Assembly (NCBI RefSeq): GCF_018207095.1 | Contig: NZ_QOCZ01000038.1 | Location: forward strand, 1-37,271 | DNA from: Nocardiopsis sp. MG754419 | GTDB taxonomy: Bacteria > Actinomycetota > Actinomycetes > Streptosporangiales > Streptosporangiaceae | Direction: 5' to 3' | DNA length: 37,271 nucleotides | In this document: piece after piece, positions 23,169 through 31,909 of the stretch | Numbering within the stretch: position 1 is the stretch's first letter | Layout: every line of letters begins with the position of its first letter | Program-made: the position numbers and the translations under genes | The notes under the pieces: model-generated | Database searches by the model: none | The model's input: the letters and a program-made list of their open reading frames with translations, nothing else | What the model was told of the DNA's origin: nothing

Positions 23169-24524
23169 GTGACCTACCAACTTCCCCGCCGCGACATGTT
23201 CAAGCTCGCGGGTGGGGCCTTCGCCGGAGCCTGGCTCCTGTCGGGCTGCGGAAGCTCCGGCGGCGGTTCCTCCGCCGGTGTCGAGTACTGGGGAGCCTTC
23301 CCCACGCCGGAGACCGAGGAATACTTCCGCACGCACTTCATCGACAGCTTCAACGAGTCGACCGAGTACACGGCGCGGATGAGCACCAAGCAGCTCACCG
23401 ACCTGGCGTCGCTCACCGACACCGCGGTCTCCTCCGGCAACGCGCCGGACATCATCTACTCTCCCGGTCCGACCACCTCGGTCACCTACGCGCAGGGCCT
23501 CAAGACCCTCGAACTGGACGACTTCTCCGCCCAGTACGGCTGGGAGGACCGTCTCCTGCCCTGGGCCACCCAGCTGAGCCGGGTGGACGACCGCCTGTAC
23601 TCGGTGCCCACCAGCTACGGGTCCATGGTCATGTACTACAACCGGGCCGTCTTCGAGGACAACGGCTGGACCCCGCCCACCACCAAGGCGGAGTTCGAGG
23701 AGCTGTGCGAGGACGCCGACTCGCAGGGTCTGATGCCGGTCGGAGCGGGCAACAGCGGCTACCCCGCGCAGAGCGAGTGGTACCTGACCTGCCTGCTCAA
23801 CGCGGCTCTGGGCCCGCACATCCTCTACGACGTGCTCACCGGTGACCGCGACTGGACCGACGCGGCCGTGGTCGACGCCATCAGCCTCATGAAGGAGCAA
23901 CTGGACAAGGGCTGGTGGGGTGGCGGGGCCGACCGCTACTTCACCAACACCGACCCCGACCTGTGCACGGGGCTGGCCACCGGTGACGTGGCGATGTACA
24001 TGAGCGGCACCTGGAGCTTCAGCTCGATGGGCACGTTCTTCACCGACTCCGGCAACGACCCCGAGGACTGGGACTGGGCCCCGCTGCCCTCCCTGTCCGA
24101 CGACGTCGACCCCGGCGTCTTCCCCCTCGCCATCGGCACCGCGCTGTCGATCGACTCCAGCACGGACGACCCCGAGGCCGCCGCCGCGTTCCTGGACCAC
24201 ATCATGGGTGACACCACCCGTTCCCTGGAGTACCTCGCCGACCAGGGCGAGAACCCGCCCCCGGTCGCCTACGAGGCCTCCGACTTCCCCGAGGGCACCG
24301 ACCCCCGGGCGCAGCGTCTCTACGAGCAGATCCCCACCTCCGACAACCTCGGTTACGCGAGCTGGACCTTCCTGCCGCCGGAGACCAACACGGCCCTGTA
24401 CACCGAGTTCGACAAGGTCATCACCGGTGACCTGTCGCCCAAGGAGTACACCGAGGTCCTGGACGCGACCTTCCGTCAGGAACTGGGTGCGGGCGGGGTT
24501 CCCACCCCCTTCACCCCGCAGTAG
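23169..24524 (+). CDS. Extracellular solute-binding lipoprotein of a sugar ABC importer
   Basis: A 451-residue family-1 solute-binding protein. The N-terminus has a twin-arginine-like PRRDMFKLAGG (6-16), a hydrophobic stretch and the lipobox LSGC with Cys27, so it is probably Tat-exported and lipid-anchored. The mature protein shows the sugar-binder blocks APDIIYSP, LYSVPTSYGSMVMYYNRAVFEDNGWTPP and GDVAMYMSGTWSF. The GTG at 23169 follows AAAGGA at 5-nt spacing. It leads two permease genes. The cargo is likely a mono- or oligosaccharide or a nucleoside-like glycoside; the sequence does not define it. Confidence 0.94.
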   Translation: MTYQLPRRDMFKLAGGAFAGAWLLSGCGSSGGGSSAGVEYWGAFPTPETEEYFRTHFIDSFNESTEYTARMSTKQLTDLASLTDTAVSSGNAPDIIYSPGPTTSVTYAQGLKTLELDDFSAQYGWEDRLLPWATQLSRVDDRLYSVPTSYGSMVMYYNRAVFEDNGWTPPTTKAEFEELCEDADSQGLMPVGAGNSGYPAQSEWYLTCLLNAALGPHILYDVLTGDRDWTDAAVVDAISLMKEQLDKGWWGGGADRYFTNTDPDLCTGLATGDVAMYMSGTWSFSSMGTFFTDSGNDPEDWDWAPLPSLSDDVDPGVFPLAIGTALSIDSSTDDPEAAAAFLDHIMGDTTRSLEYLADQGENPPPVAYEASDFPEGTDPRAQRLYEQIPTSDNLGYASWTFLPPETNTALYTEFDKVITGDLSPKEYTEVLDATFRQELGAGGVPTPFTPQ

Positions 24525-24549
24525 ACAGGAAACGGAAAAGACCCACGGG

Positions 24550-25488
24550 ATGTCCACCATCACACCCGTGGCCGGTGAGGGAACGGCCGCGCCGTCTCCC
24601 TCACCGGCCCGCCGCGACCGGCGTCGACGCCTCAAGGGGCTGCTCTTCCTGGCACCCCTGTTGGTCGTCAACGTCCTGGTGATCGCAGGTCCCGCGCTGA
24701 CCTCGGTCGCCTACTCCTTCACCGACTGGGACGGCATCAACACCCCGTCCTTCGTCGGATGGGACAACTACGCCTCGCTGGTAGGCGACGAGGCCTTCCG
24801 CAACGCGCTCTGGCACAACCTGTTGTGGACGCTGTTCTTCCTCACGGTGCCCATGAGCATGGGGTTGTTGGGCGCCTACCTGCTCAGCCGGGTCCGGCGG
24901 GGTCAGCTCCTGTTCAGGATCCTGTTCTTCATCCCCTACGTCGTGGCCACGGTGGTCTCCGCCGCCGTTTGGCGGCAGATCCTCAGCCCCACGGCCGGGA
25001 TCATCCCCGTCCTGGACTCCTTCGGGGTGCCCTGGGTCGGCGGACTCAACCCGCTCGGTGACCCGGATCTGGCCCTGGGGGCCATCGCCCTGATCAACAA
25101 CTGGCAGTGGTGGGGCTTCCTGGTCATGCTGTTCCTGGCCGCCATGCAGTCGGTCAACCCGGCCCTGTACGAGGCCGCGCGCCTGGACGGCGCCGGACGC
25201 TGGCGCGAGTTCTGGCACGTGACCCTGCCCGGAATCCGCCCGACGCTGGTCTTCCTCCTGCTGATGACCATCATCTGGTCGTTCCTGGTGTTCGACTACG
25301 TGTACATCCTCACCCAGGGTGGTCCCGCCGGATCCACGGACATGCTCAGCACCCTGCTCTACCGCACCGCGTTCAGTGAGGGCCGTGCCGGACACGCCTC
25401 CGCCGTGGGCGTCGTCATGGCCCTGATCAGCGCCACCACCATCGCCGGTTACCTCGTGCTCCGGCGCCGACTGCGCTGGGAGGTGTGA
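24550..25488 (+). CDS. Sugar ABC transporter permease (MalF/UgpA-like)
   Basis: A 312-residue permease with about six membrane helices after a ~28-residue charged N-terminus. The EAA loop reads EAARLDGAGRWREFWHVTLPGIRPTL (about residues 210-235), the contact site for the ATPase. It is the first of two permeases and its stop overlaps the next start (TGATG). Weak GGAAA sequence precedes the ATG. No ATP-binding gene is linked; in actinobacteria such systems often share the MsiK ATPase encoded elsewhere. Confidence 0.95.
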   Translation: MSTITPVAGEGTAAPSPSPARRDRRRRLKGLLFLAPLLVVNVLVIAGPALTSVAYSFTDWDGINTPSFVGWDNYASLVGDEAFRNALWHNLLWTLFFLTVPMSMGLLGAYLLSRVRRGQLLFRILFFIPYVVATVVSAAVWRQILSPTAGIIPVLDSFGVPWVGGLNPLGDPDLALGAIALINNWQWWGFLVMLFLAAMQSVNPALYEAARLDGAGRWREFWHVTLPGIRPTLVFLLLMTIIWSFLVFDYVYILTQGGPAGSTDMLSTLLYRTAFSEGRAGHASAVGVVMALISATTIAGYLVLRRRLRWEV

Positions 25489-26357
25489 TGACGATCGACC
25501 ACATGCGGCGTCCCCTCCGGCGGCGCCGCGCGACCTCCTCCCGCCAGGGCGGACCGTTCGTCTACCTGCTGCTCGTCCTGCTGGCCCTGTACGCCATCGG
25601 CCCGATCCTGGTGCTGCTCTTCAGCGCGCTCAAGAACCCGGCCGAGATCAGCACCAACCCGATGGGACCGCCCGCGGAGGCGGCGTGGGACAACTTCCTC
25701 ACCGCCTGGCAGAACGCGAACATGGCGGTCGGCCTCTACAACAGCGCGATCATCGTGCTGGCCACCGCCATCGGTGTGTGCCTGATCTCGGGTGCGGCGG
25801 CCTACGCCATGGTCCGGCTGGACGTGCCCGTCCCCGGGGCGTTGACGATGTACCTGCTGGTGGTGACGGCGCTCCCCATCCAGCTCTTCATCGTGCCCCT
25901 GGTGAACTGGTGGACGCAGTTGGGGCTGTACGACACGCAGTTCGGGCTGATCCTCATCTACTGGGCGATCTACAGCCCCTTCAGCACGCTGCTGCTCAGG
26001 TCGTACCTCATCGCCATCCCGCCCGACTACGAGGCCGCGGCCCGGATGGACGGAGCGGGCGAGCTGACCGTGTTCTTCCGTATCGTGCTGCCGCTGATCT
26101 GGCCCGGTGTGATCACGGCCGGTCTGGTCGCCGCGCTCCAGGCCTACAACGAGTTCCTCCTGGCGGTCACCTTCATCCAGGACAACGAGGCGCTGCCGGT
26201 GTCGATCTCCCTGTACTCCTTCCAACAGGGCTTCACCGTCAACTACGCCTTGGTCAGCGCGGCCGGAATCATCATGATCCTGCCGGTGCTGCTGCTCTTC
26301 CTGGTCCTGCAACGCCGTTTCGTGGAGGGATACGCCTCCACCGGCATGGCCAACTGA
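25488..26357 (+). CDS. Sugar ABC transporter permease (MalG/UgpE-like)
   Basis: A 289-residue permease with six predicted helices. The EAA loop is EAARMDGAGELTVFFRIVLPLIWPGV (about residues 184-209). The ATG at 25488 overlaps the preceding stop by one base and has GGGAGG 4 nt upstream; a GTG 3 nt earlier is a possible alternative. It pairs with the permease before it and the lipoprotein at 23169-24524. A strong hairpin follows about 90 bp after its stop, closing the operon. Confidence 0.95.
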   Translation: MTIDHMRRPLRRRRATSSRQGGPFVYLLLVLLALYAIGPILVLLFSALKNPAEISTNPMGPPAEAAWDNFLTAWQNANMAVGLYNSAIIVLATAIGVCLISGAAAYAMVRLDVPVPGALTMYLLVVTALPIQLFIVPLVNWWTQLGLYDTQFGLILIYWAIYSPFSTLLLRSYLIAIPPDYEAAARMDGAGELTVFFRIVLPLIWPGVITAGLVAALQAYNEFLLAVTFIQDNEALPVSISLYSFQQGFTVNYALVSAAGIIMILPVLLLFLVLQRRFVEGYASTGMAN

Positions 26358-26445
26358 CCAACACGGGCGTCCTTACGGGGCCGCCCTCCACGCGGAGTGG
26401 GAATGCGTCCGCCGTCCTTGGACGTCTTCCCGCTCCCATGAGGGG

Positions 26446-26485
26446 GAGGGCGGGCCCGGGTGGTGCACCACCCGGACCCGCCCTC
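26446..26485. terminator. 40-bp near-perfect inverted repeat, terminator of the ABC importer operon
   Basis: The two 20-bp halves pair at 19 of 20 positions, with no spacer beyond the turn, centred at 26465/26466. The stem is almost all G-C. It is symmetrical, so it could stop transcription from both sides. No U-tract follows. Confidence 0.65.
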
Positions 26486-26959
26486 ATCACGTCGGGCCCA
26501 CTCTTCCTGTTCCGCGGGGGCGGACAGGACGGGTGGGCCCGACGCTGTGCGGTGGGGCCTCCATCCGGTCCGGCGACGCGGGCGAAGGATCCTCGATGCC
26601 GGCGGTCGGGTGCGGGCGGACGCGTGGGTCCACTCGTGCCCGACGGCCTCGATGACGTCGCAATTCCGGCCGAAAGACAGGGGTGTGACGGGTTCTTCAT
26701 GGGGTTTCCGGAATGGCCCGCGCTGTGCGGGGGAGGACGTCCTCACCGCTCGGTACGACCGGTCCGGTCGTCGGCTCGTCATCCGTCCGCCGCCGGCCGT
26801 ATCGACCCCCGCATCCGGTGCACGCGCATGTCGGTGACCCACCGACCGGTGCCCGTGTGGCCCGGGCGAACCCGGATGCCGGACCCGAGGACCCATGGAC
26901 CTCGCCCTGATCGCGATGGTCCACCGGTGCACAGAACAGCACGGAGAGGATGGAACGGT
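26486..26959. other. Intergenic stretch before the secreted peptidase-like gene
   Basis: About 475 bp with no frame that has both a ribosome site and family sequence. It should carry the promoter of the secreted protein gene; no clear -35/-10 pair was found. Confidence 0.45.
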
Positions 26960-28249
26960 TTGCCGAACTCATCAGGGGCGCGTGTCGGCCCCCGCGTCGC
27001 CGCCTCGGCGCTCGTCATCGCCCCCGCACTCGCCCTGGCCGCTCCGGCGCACGCCGAACCGACCGCCGACTGCCTCGCGGAGGACGGCGCCACGGTCGAG
27101 GAGGAGCGCGTCACCGAGGACGTCCCCCAGGAGATCCTCGCCCGGTCCGGCGCGGATGCCGCCGTGGACCGCTTCACGGAGGAGCTGTGCTCCACCTCCG
27201 ACCTGGAGGAGGCGCGCACCGTCGTGGAGGACCACGCGGACGCGCTGTGGCGGGAGGCGGTCGACCGGGTCCAGGGGACCGAGGACGTCGAGGGCGACCT
27301 GAGCGCCGGGGACGACCGCCCGCTCTACTGGGCGCGGCTGGGTATGACCTCGGCCCTCAACCGCTGGGCGCCCGACTTCGAGGTGGACGCGGACGCCCGT
27401 GCCGAACTCGTCGCCGCCCTGGAGCGCGGCTCCCGCGGTTTCCAGGGCACGGATGCCGCCGACACCGTCGCCGGCTATGACGAGACCGAGGTGACGCGGG
27501 TCGTGGTGACCGGGTTCGACCCGTTCCGCCTCGACTCCGACGTGCGCCAGGCCAACCCCTCCGGCGCTGCGGCGCTGGCCCTGGACGGCGCGGTGTTCGA
27601 GACCGACGACGGCGTCGCGGTCGTCGAGTCCATGCTCTTCCCGGTGCGGTGGCGCGATTTCACCGACGGCATGGTCGAGGAGGCCCTGCTGCCGCACTAC
27701 ACCGGTGACCGGCCCGCCGACGCCGTCATCACCGTGAGCCAGGGGCGTGACGGGCGGTTCGATCTCGAAGCGCACAACGGTGCCTGGCGTGGAGGGGCCC
27801 TCGACAACGAGATGACCGGGACCCCGGAGACGGCCCCGATCCCCGAGGGCGTCCCCACGGTCAGCCCGCAGCCACAGTGGTCGGACTCCACCCTGGACCA
27901 CGGCGCCATCATCGAGCGGACCACCGGGGAGCCCTTCCCCGTGTACGACAACACCGAGGTGACCGAGATCCCCGAGGGGGAGACGCGGCCGGTGACCCGA
28001 CCGGACGGGCCCACCCCCGGTTCCACCGCGCGGGCCGGGGGCGGCGGGGACTACCTCTCCAACGAGATCGCCTACCGCAACACCCTGCTGCGCGACGCCA
28101 CCGAGCGGGACATCCCCGCCGGGCACGTCCACACCCCGATCCTGCACCTCGGTGCCGGTGACGGTGTCACGGACCCGGAGTTCGAGGAGAACCGCACGGC
28201 CATCGCCGAGCAGGTCGCCGAGATCGTCGAGGCCGCCGTGCGGTCCTGA
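26960..28249 (+). CDS. Secreted pyroglutamyl-peptidase-like (C15-fold) protein with catalytic Cys replaced by Ser
   Basis: A 429-residue exported protein. A signal peptide is predicted at 1-32 (two Arg, hydrophobic AASALVIAPALALAA, cleavage after AHA). An unfamiliar ~145-residue region with Cys38 and Cys77 comes next. From residue ~179 it matches pyrrolidone-carboxylate peptidase: GFDPF (185-189), NPSG (199-202), and Glu270 in DLEAHN. YLSN (365-368) carries Ser367 at the usual Cys position, and His391 lies in AGHVHTPIL. An insertion of about 70 residues separates Glu270 from Ser367. Ordinary family members are cytoplasmic and ~215 residues long. The TTG start at 26960 follows GGAGAGG at 10 nt; it is chosen because the signal peptide begins there. 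It may be inactive, a serine variant, or a binder. Confidence 0.85.
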   Translation: MPNSSGARVGPRVAASALVIAPALALAAPAHAEPTADCLAEDGATVEEERVTEDVPQEILARSGADAAVDRFTEELCSTSDLEEARTVVEDHADALWREAVDRVQGTEDVEGDLSAGDDRPLYWARLGMTSALNRWAPDFEVDADARAELVAALERGSRGFQGTDAADTVAGYDETEVTRVVVTGFDPFRLDSDVRQANPSGAAALALDGAVFETDDGVAVVESMLFPVRWRDFTDGMVEEALLPHYTGDRPADAVITVSQGRDGRFDLEAHNGAWRGGALDNEMTGTPETAPIPEGVPTVSPQPQWSDSTLDHGAIIERTTGEPFPVYDNTEVTEIPEGETRPVTRPDGPTPGSTARAGGGGDYLSNEIAYRNTLLRDATERDIPAGHVHTPILHLGAGDGVTDPEFEENRTAIAEQVAEIVEAAVRS

Positions 28250-28260
28250 CCCTCGGGGCC

Positions 28261-28297
28261 GGCCGCGTCCACCGGGGCGACACCGGTGGACGCGGCC
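28261..28297. terminator. Perfect 15-bp hairpin between convergent genes
   Basis: 28261-28275 pairs perfectly with 28283-28297 around a 7-nt loop, 11 bp after the peptidase-like gene stop. Confidence 0.75.
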
Positions 28298-28318
28298 ACC
28301 CTCGTACCGGTGACCGTG

Positions 28319-28347
28319 GCACGTCACGACACCCGTCGGTGACGTGC
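28319..28347. terminator. Second hairpin facing peptidase E
   Basis: GCACGTCAC (28319-28327) pairs with GTGACGTGC (28339-28347) around 11 nt. It sits between the convergent genes and may serve the leftward transcript. Confidence 0.5.
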
Positions 28348-28378
28348 TCCGGTCACCACGGGGTGCGTCCGCCGGGTT

Positions 28379-29137
28379 CTAGGCCGGCCGGTCGAAGCGG
28401 GGGACCCGGGAGAACAGTTCGGTCACCTCGCCCGCGACCTCGGCCGGTGCCGCGCCGCGACGGAAGAGGATCGCCGGACCCGGCGCGTGCGGCTGCACCG
28501 CCTCGCCCCCGACGACCGCCTCGGCCACGCCCGAACCCGCGCCCCGCACCCGCAGGTGCGCGCCCTCGCGCAGACCGAGGACGTCCACGTCGTTGGCTTC
28601 CAGGAACTCCCGTAGGCGGGTTTCCCGGGTCTCGCCCTTGTGCGTGGAGTCGGGGTCGGCGTCCAGGTAGTGGGGGTTGATCTGGAAGGGCAGGAACCCC
28701 AGAGTGGCGAACGAGGCCGGTTCGACGATGGGCATGTCGTTGGTCGTGCGCAGCGTCGGCGCGGTGATGTTGGTGCCCGCGCTGGCCCCCATGTACGGCA
28801 GACCCTCGTGCACGCGTCGGCGCAGATCCCCCATGAGACCGGTGCTGTGCAGTGTGCTGACCAGTCGGAACGTGTTGCCCCCACCCACGAAGACCGCGTG
28901 GGCCTGGTCGAGCACCCGCGCGGCGCCCGGGTCGGCGGGGACCCCGATCACGCGCAGCCCCCGCGCCTCGAAGGCCTGCGCCACCCGGGCGGTGTACGCG
29001 GCGTGGTCGCCGTCGGCGAACGGCACGAAGGCCACGGTGTCGCGGCCGTCGAGGAAGTCCTCCACCGTCTCCCACGCGTGGTCGAGGTAGCCCCGGCCGT
29101 GGTTGGTGGAGTTGGACAACAGCAGCAGTTCCGGCAT
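28379..29137 (-). CDS. pepE: Peptidase E (alpha-aspartyl dipeptidase, family S51)
   Basis: A 252-residue serine peptidase of family S51. GGGNTFRL (86-92) and MGASAGTN (116-123) frame the nucleophile Ser119, and NPHY places His156 (154-157). Asp134 in TTNDMP completes a triad whose spacing matches E. coli PepE. The enzyme class hydrolyses dipeptides with an N-terminal aspartate in the cytoplasm. It lies 42 bp behind an IclR gene on the same strand and is divergent from the OPT-AroM-racemase-DUF1177 operon. That context suggests it cleaves peptides brought in by the OPT transporter, freeing an amino acid for the racemase. The length is slightly above the usual ~230 residues because of a longer C-terminus. 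Confidence 0.93.
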   Translation of the reverse strand: MPELLLLSNSTNHGRGYLDHAWETVEDFLDGRDTVAFVPFADGDHAAYTARVAQAFEARGLRVIGVPADPGAARVLDQAHAVFVGGGNTFRLVSTLHSTGLMGDLRRRVHEGLPYMGASAGTNITAPTLRTTNDMPIVEPASFATLGFLPFQINPHYLDADPDSTHKGETRETRLREFLEANDVDVLGLREGAHLRVRGAGSGVAEAVVGGEAVQPHAPGPAILFRRGAAPAEVAGEVTELFSRVPRFDRPA

Positions 29138-29179
29138 GGTCTCGCTCTCGGGTGGTGGTGACGGGGACGGAGGGTCCGA

Positions 29180-30031
29180 TCAGGGGGAGGCGGGACGCCC
29201 GACGGGACGGGCGCCGTGTCCACGTCTCCATCTGCGCGTGGGCGGCGCGGGACGGCGGTTGGACAGCAGTCCGGTCAGCTCCTCGGCCGCCGCCGACAGC
29301 GGTGCCAGGTGATCGAGCAGGTCGTCGTCGTGGTCGGAGTGCTTGTTCTCCACCAGCGTCAGGGAACCGACCGGGCGTTTGCCGCCGAACACCGGGACGG
29401 CCAGCGCCCGGGAGGCCGCGTCGTACTCGCCCTGGGAGAGCGCGTGCCCCTGGGACACGGTCGCGTCGAAGAGTGTCTCGACCTGGTGTTCGTCGAACGG
29501 TGTGAGGTCGGAGAAGCGCGCCGAGGGGCGGCCCGACAGCAGGGTCCTGCGTTCGGCCGGGTCGAGGAAGGCGAAGTAGGCGCGGGAGGTGGCCCCGGCG
29601 TGCGCCGGATACAGCTCGTCCACGAACGGGTGCGAGCGGCGCGGCCCCTCCGATCCGCTCACCGCCGCGATGCACCGTACGTGCGCGCCGTCGGGGACAC
29701 AGAACAGGCCGGTGCGTCCGCTGTGCCGGGCGAGCTCGGTGAGCAGGGGTTCGGCCAGTCCGGACAGGCCTCCGGACCGTTCCCACAGGCCGGCCATGCG
29801 CCACATGGCGGGACCCATGCTGTACCGGCGGGTGTCGGGGTCGGCCCGCAGGAACCCCTTGCCGGCCAGGGAGGCCAGGAGACGCTGGGCCGTGGACTTC
29901 GACAACCCGAACTCGTCGGCGAGTTCGAGGACCCCCCAGCTCGTCCGGTACTCGTCGAAGCTCAGAAGGACGTCGAGTGCCCGATCGACCGTCTGCAAGG
30001 GGCCGACGCGATCGGTGGATCCGGTGGACAT
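29180..30031 (-). CDS. IclR-family transcriptional regulator of the peptide module
   Basis: A 283-residue IclR regulator. The winged helix is near residues 11-70 (QTVDRALDVLLSF, ELADEFGLSKSTAQRLLASL) and the effector domain near 80-258, with SRAYFAFLDPAERRTLL and SQGEYDAASRALAVPVFG. A basic ~25-residue tail follows. The ATG at 30029-30031 is chosen because the HTH follows it directly; the longer open frame upstream crosses the promoter region. It is first in a probable IclR-pepE operon and divergent from the OPT transporter operon 214 bp away. The palindrome at 30099-30113 is its likely operator. Confidence 0.92.
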   Translation of the reverse strand: MSTGSTDRVGPLQTVDRALDVLLSFDEYRTSWGVLELADEFGLSKSTAQRLLASLAGKGFLRADPDTRRYSMGPAMWRMAGLWERSGGLSGLAEPLLTELARHSGRTGLFCVPDGAHVRCIAAVSGSEGPRRSHPFVDELYPAHAGATSRAYFAFLDPAERRTLLSGRPSARFSDLTPFDEHQVETLFDATVSQGHALSQGEYDAASRALAVPVFGGKRPVGSLTLVENKHSDHDDDLLDHLAPLSAAAEELTGLLSNRRPAPPTRRWRRGHGARPVGRPASP

Positions 30032-30098
30032 GGTGCTCACCCTATGGCGGCCCGGGGACGGCGTGCCTCCCCCTGCCGGATCGAAATGTGATCTTAAC

Positions 30099-30113
30099 TC
30101 CCAGATAGTGGGA
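30099..30113. promoter_or_regulatory. Candidate IclR operator, 15-bp palindrome
   Basis: TCCCA-GATAG-TGGGA lies in an AT-rich patch in the middle of the divergent control region. On the minus strand a TAAGAT (30096-30091) could be the -10 of the IclR-pepE transcript, so the palindrome would cover the spacer. Confidence 0.5.
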
Positions 30114-30245
30114 AACTTTTGCCCCGGTGGAGGAACGAGAGGCAGCCTGGGCGTGACGGGCCGGGACGCGGCGGTCGCGCCCCGCAGGCCTTTGACCAGT
30201 GACACTCCGTCCTCGACGGACGCGAGCCATCCCCGAAGGACACAC

Positions 30246-31895
30246 ATGGAACCGTCGGCATCCGGTTCGTCCACCGAACCGCAGAACCCGGACGGCGCGC
30301 GTCATCCACGGGCGTTCGAACCCGTCGTCGTCATCGTCACCGTCCTGGTGAGCCTCCTCGGAGCGATCATCGGGATCCACATGATCACCACGTTGGGCGT
30401 CTCGCCCAACACCAGCGTGATCGGCGCCGTCATCGCCATGCTCATCGGCCGGGCCGGCTTCCTGGGACTGCGTTCCTTCCGCAACACCAACCGGCAGAAC
30501 CTCATCCAGTCGTCGATCTCCGGTGCGACCTTCGCGGCGGCCAACTCGCTGCTCACCCCGATCGCCATCCCGTTCCTGTTCGGCCGTCCCGACCTGGTGT
30601 GGCCGATGCTGTTGGGCGCCTCCCTGGGGCTGCTCATCGACGTCTTCGTCCTGTACCGGGCGTTCGGTTCCCGCTTCCTGCCCGCCGACGCCGCCTGGCC
30701 TCCCGGGGTCGCCGCCGCCGAGACCATCAAGGCCGGTGACCAGGGCGGGCGTCAGGCCGCCATCCTCGTGGGCGGTGGCGTCGTGGGCCTCGGCGCGTCC
30801 TTCCTGGGCCTGCCGATGTCGGCGGCGGGCATCGCGATGATCGGCAACGTCTGGGCCCTGTCCATGTTCGCGCTGGGCCTGTTGGTGGCGCAGTACTCCC
30901 CGGCGACCATCGGGGTCGACCTCAACGCCCTCTACGTGCCCCACGGCGTGATGATCGGCGCCGGGGTGGTCGCCCTGGTCCAGATCGTCATCATCCTGGT
31001 CGGGCGCCAGAGCAAGAAGGAGGCCGACCGGGAGGCGGCCCGGGAGCGGGCCGCCGCCGAGGACCCGTCCCTGTCGTACACGGTCGGCCGCGCCTCCCTG
31101 GGGCGGACCCTGGTCTCGGGGTACGTGCTCTTCGCCCTGGGCGCCCTGGTCCTGGCCGTCGTCGGTGGGGTCTGGGCCGACCTGAGCGTGTGGGGCATCA
31201 TCGGGTTCGTCCTGTTCGCCGCGGTGGCCGCCCTGGTCCACGAACTCATCGTCGGACTGGCCGCCATGCACGCCGGTTGGTTCCCGGCCTTCGCCGTCAC
31301 CCTCATCTTCCTCATCCTGGGCCTGGCCCTGGGCATCCCGGGCGTCCCACTGGCCCTGCTCGTGGGGTACTGCGCCGCCACCGGGCCGGCCTTCGCCGAC
31401 ATGGGCTACGACTTCAAGGCCGGGTGGATCCTGCGCCGCGACCGCCGGCCCTACACCGCCTTCGAACTGGACGGGCGTCGACAGCAGCTCCTCTCCTCCA
31501 TGATCGGCTTCGCGGTCGCCATCGGCATGGTCGCGCTGCTGTGGGAGGGACTGTTCGCCGAAGGCGCCGTCCCACCGACCTCTCTGGTCTACGCCGACAC
31601 CATCAAGGCCGGGCTGACCGACCCGTCCGTGCTCATCAACCTGGCCCTGTGGGCGATCCCCGGAGCCATCGTGCAGTTGCTGGGCGGACCACGACGCCAG
31701 ATGGGGGTGCTCCTGGCCACCGGACTGCTCGTCGCCACACCCAACGCCGGCTGGCTCGTCCTGGCCGGCCTGGCCGTCCGCCTCTGGTGGCAGCGTCGCC
31801 GCGGCGCGTCGGGCGAGCAGGAGATCGCGCTGGTCGGCGCCGGTCTCATCGCGGGCGACTCCGTCCACTCCGTCGGCACCATCTTCAGCCGCTGA
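30246..31895 (+). CDS. OPT/YSL-family oligopeptide transporter
   Basis: A 549-residue polytopic membrane protein with about 14 hydrophobic segments. The conserved AAAETIKAGDQGG (about residues 157-169) and a later YADTIKAGLTDP mark the two structural repeats of the OPT family, and ATGPAFADMGYDFKAGWILRRDRR is a family-typical loop. OPT proteins are proton-coupled importers of small peptides or metal chelates. The ATG at 30246 follows GAAGGA at 5-nt spacing. It heads an operon with AroM, a racemase and DUF1177, and is divergent from IclR and pepE. Import of a peptide-like compound for the linked peptidase and racemase is inferred. Confidence 0.9.
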   Translation: MEPSASGSSTEPQNPDGARHPRAFEPVVVIVTVLVSLLGAIIGIHMITTLGVSPNTSVIGAVIAMLIGRAGFLGLRSFRNTNRQNLIQSSISGATFAAANSLLTPIAIPFLFGRPDLVWPMLLGASLGLLIDVFVLYRAFGSRFLPADAAWPPGVAAAETIKAGDQGGRQAAILVGGGVVGLGASFLGLPMSAAGIAMIGNVWALSMFALGLLVAQYSPATIGVDLNALYVPHGVMIGAGVVALVQIVIILVGRQSKKEADREAARERAAAEDPSLSYTVGRASLGRTLVSGYVLFALGALVLAVVGGVWADLSVWGIIGFVLFAAVAALVHELIVGLAAMHAGWFPAFAVTLIFLILGLALGIPGVPLALLVGYCAATGPAFADMGYDFKAGWILRRDRRPYTAFELDGRRQQLLSSMIGFAVAIGMVALLWEGLFAEGAVPPTSLVYADTIKAGLTDPSVLINLALWAIPGAIVQLLGGPRRQMGVLLATGLLVATPNAGWLVLAGLAVRLWWQRRRGASGEQEIALVGAGLIAGDSVHSVGTIFSR

Positions 31896-31909
31896 ACCCG
31901 GGAGACACC

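Noticed and set aside
23169..26357. Broken ABC operon because no ATPase gene is present
   Set aside because: Sugar importers of this class in actinobacteria often share a single MsiK-type ATPase encoded elsewhere.
25685..28249. One 854-codon frame running from inside the second ABC permease into the peptidase-like gene
   Set aside because: The first half is an off-frame reading of the permease and crosses a strong hairpin. The signal peptide after the TTG at 26960 marks the real start.
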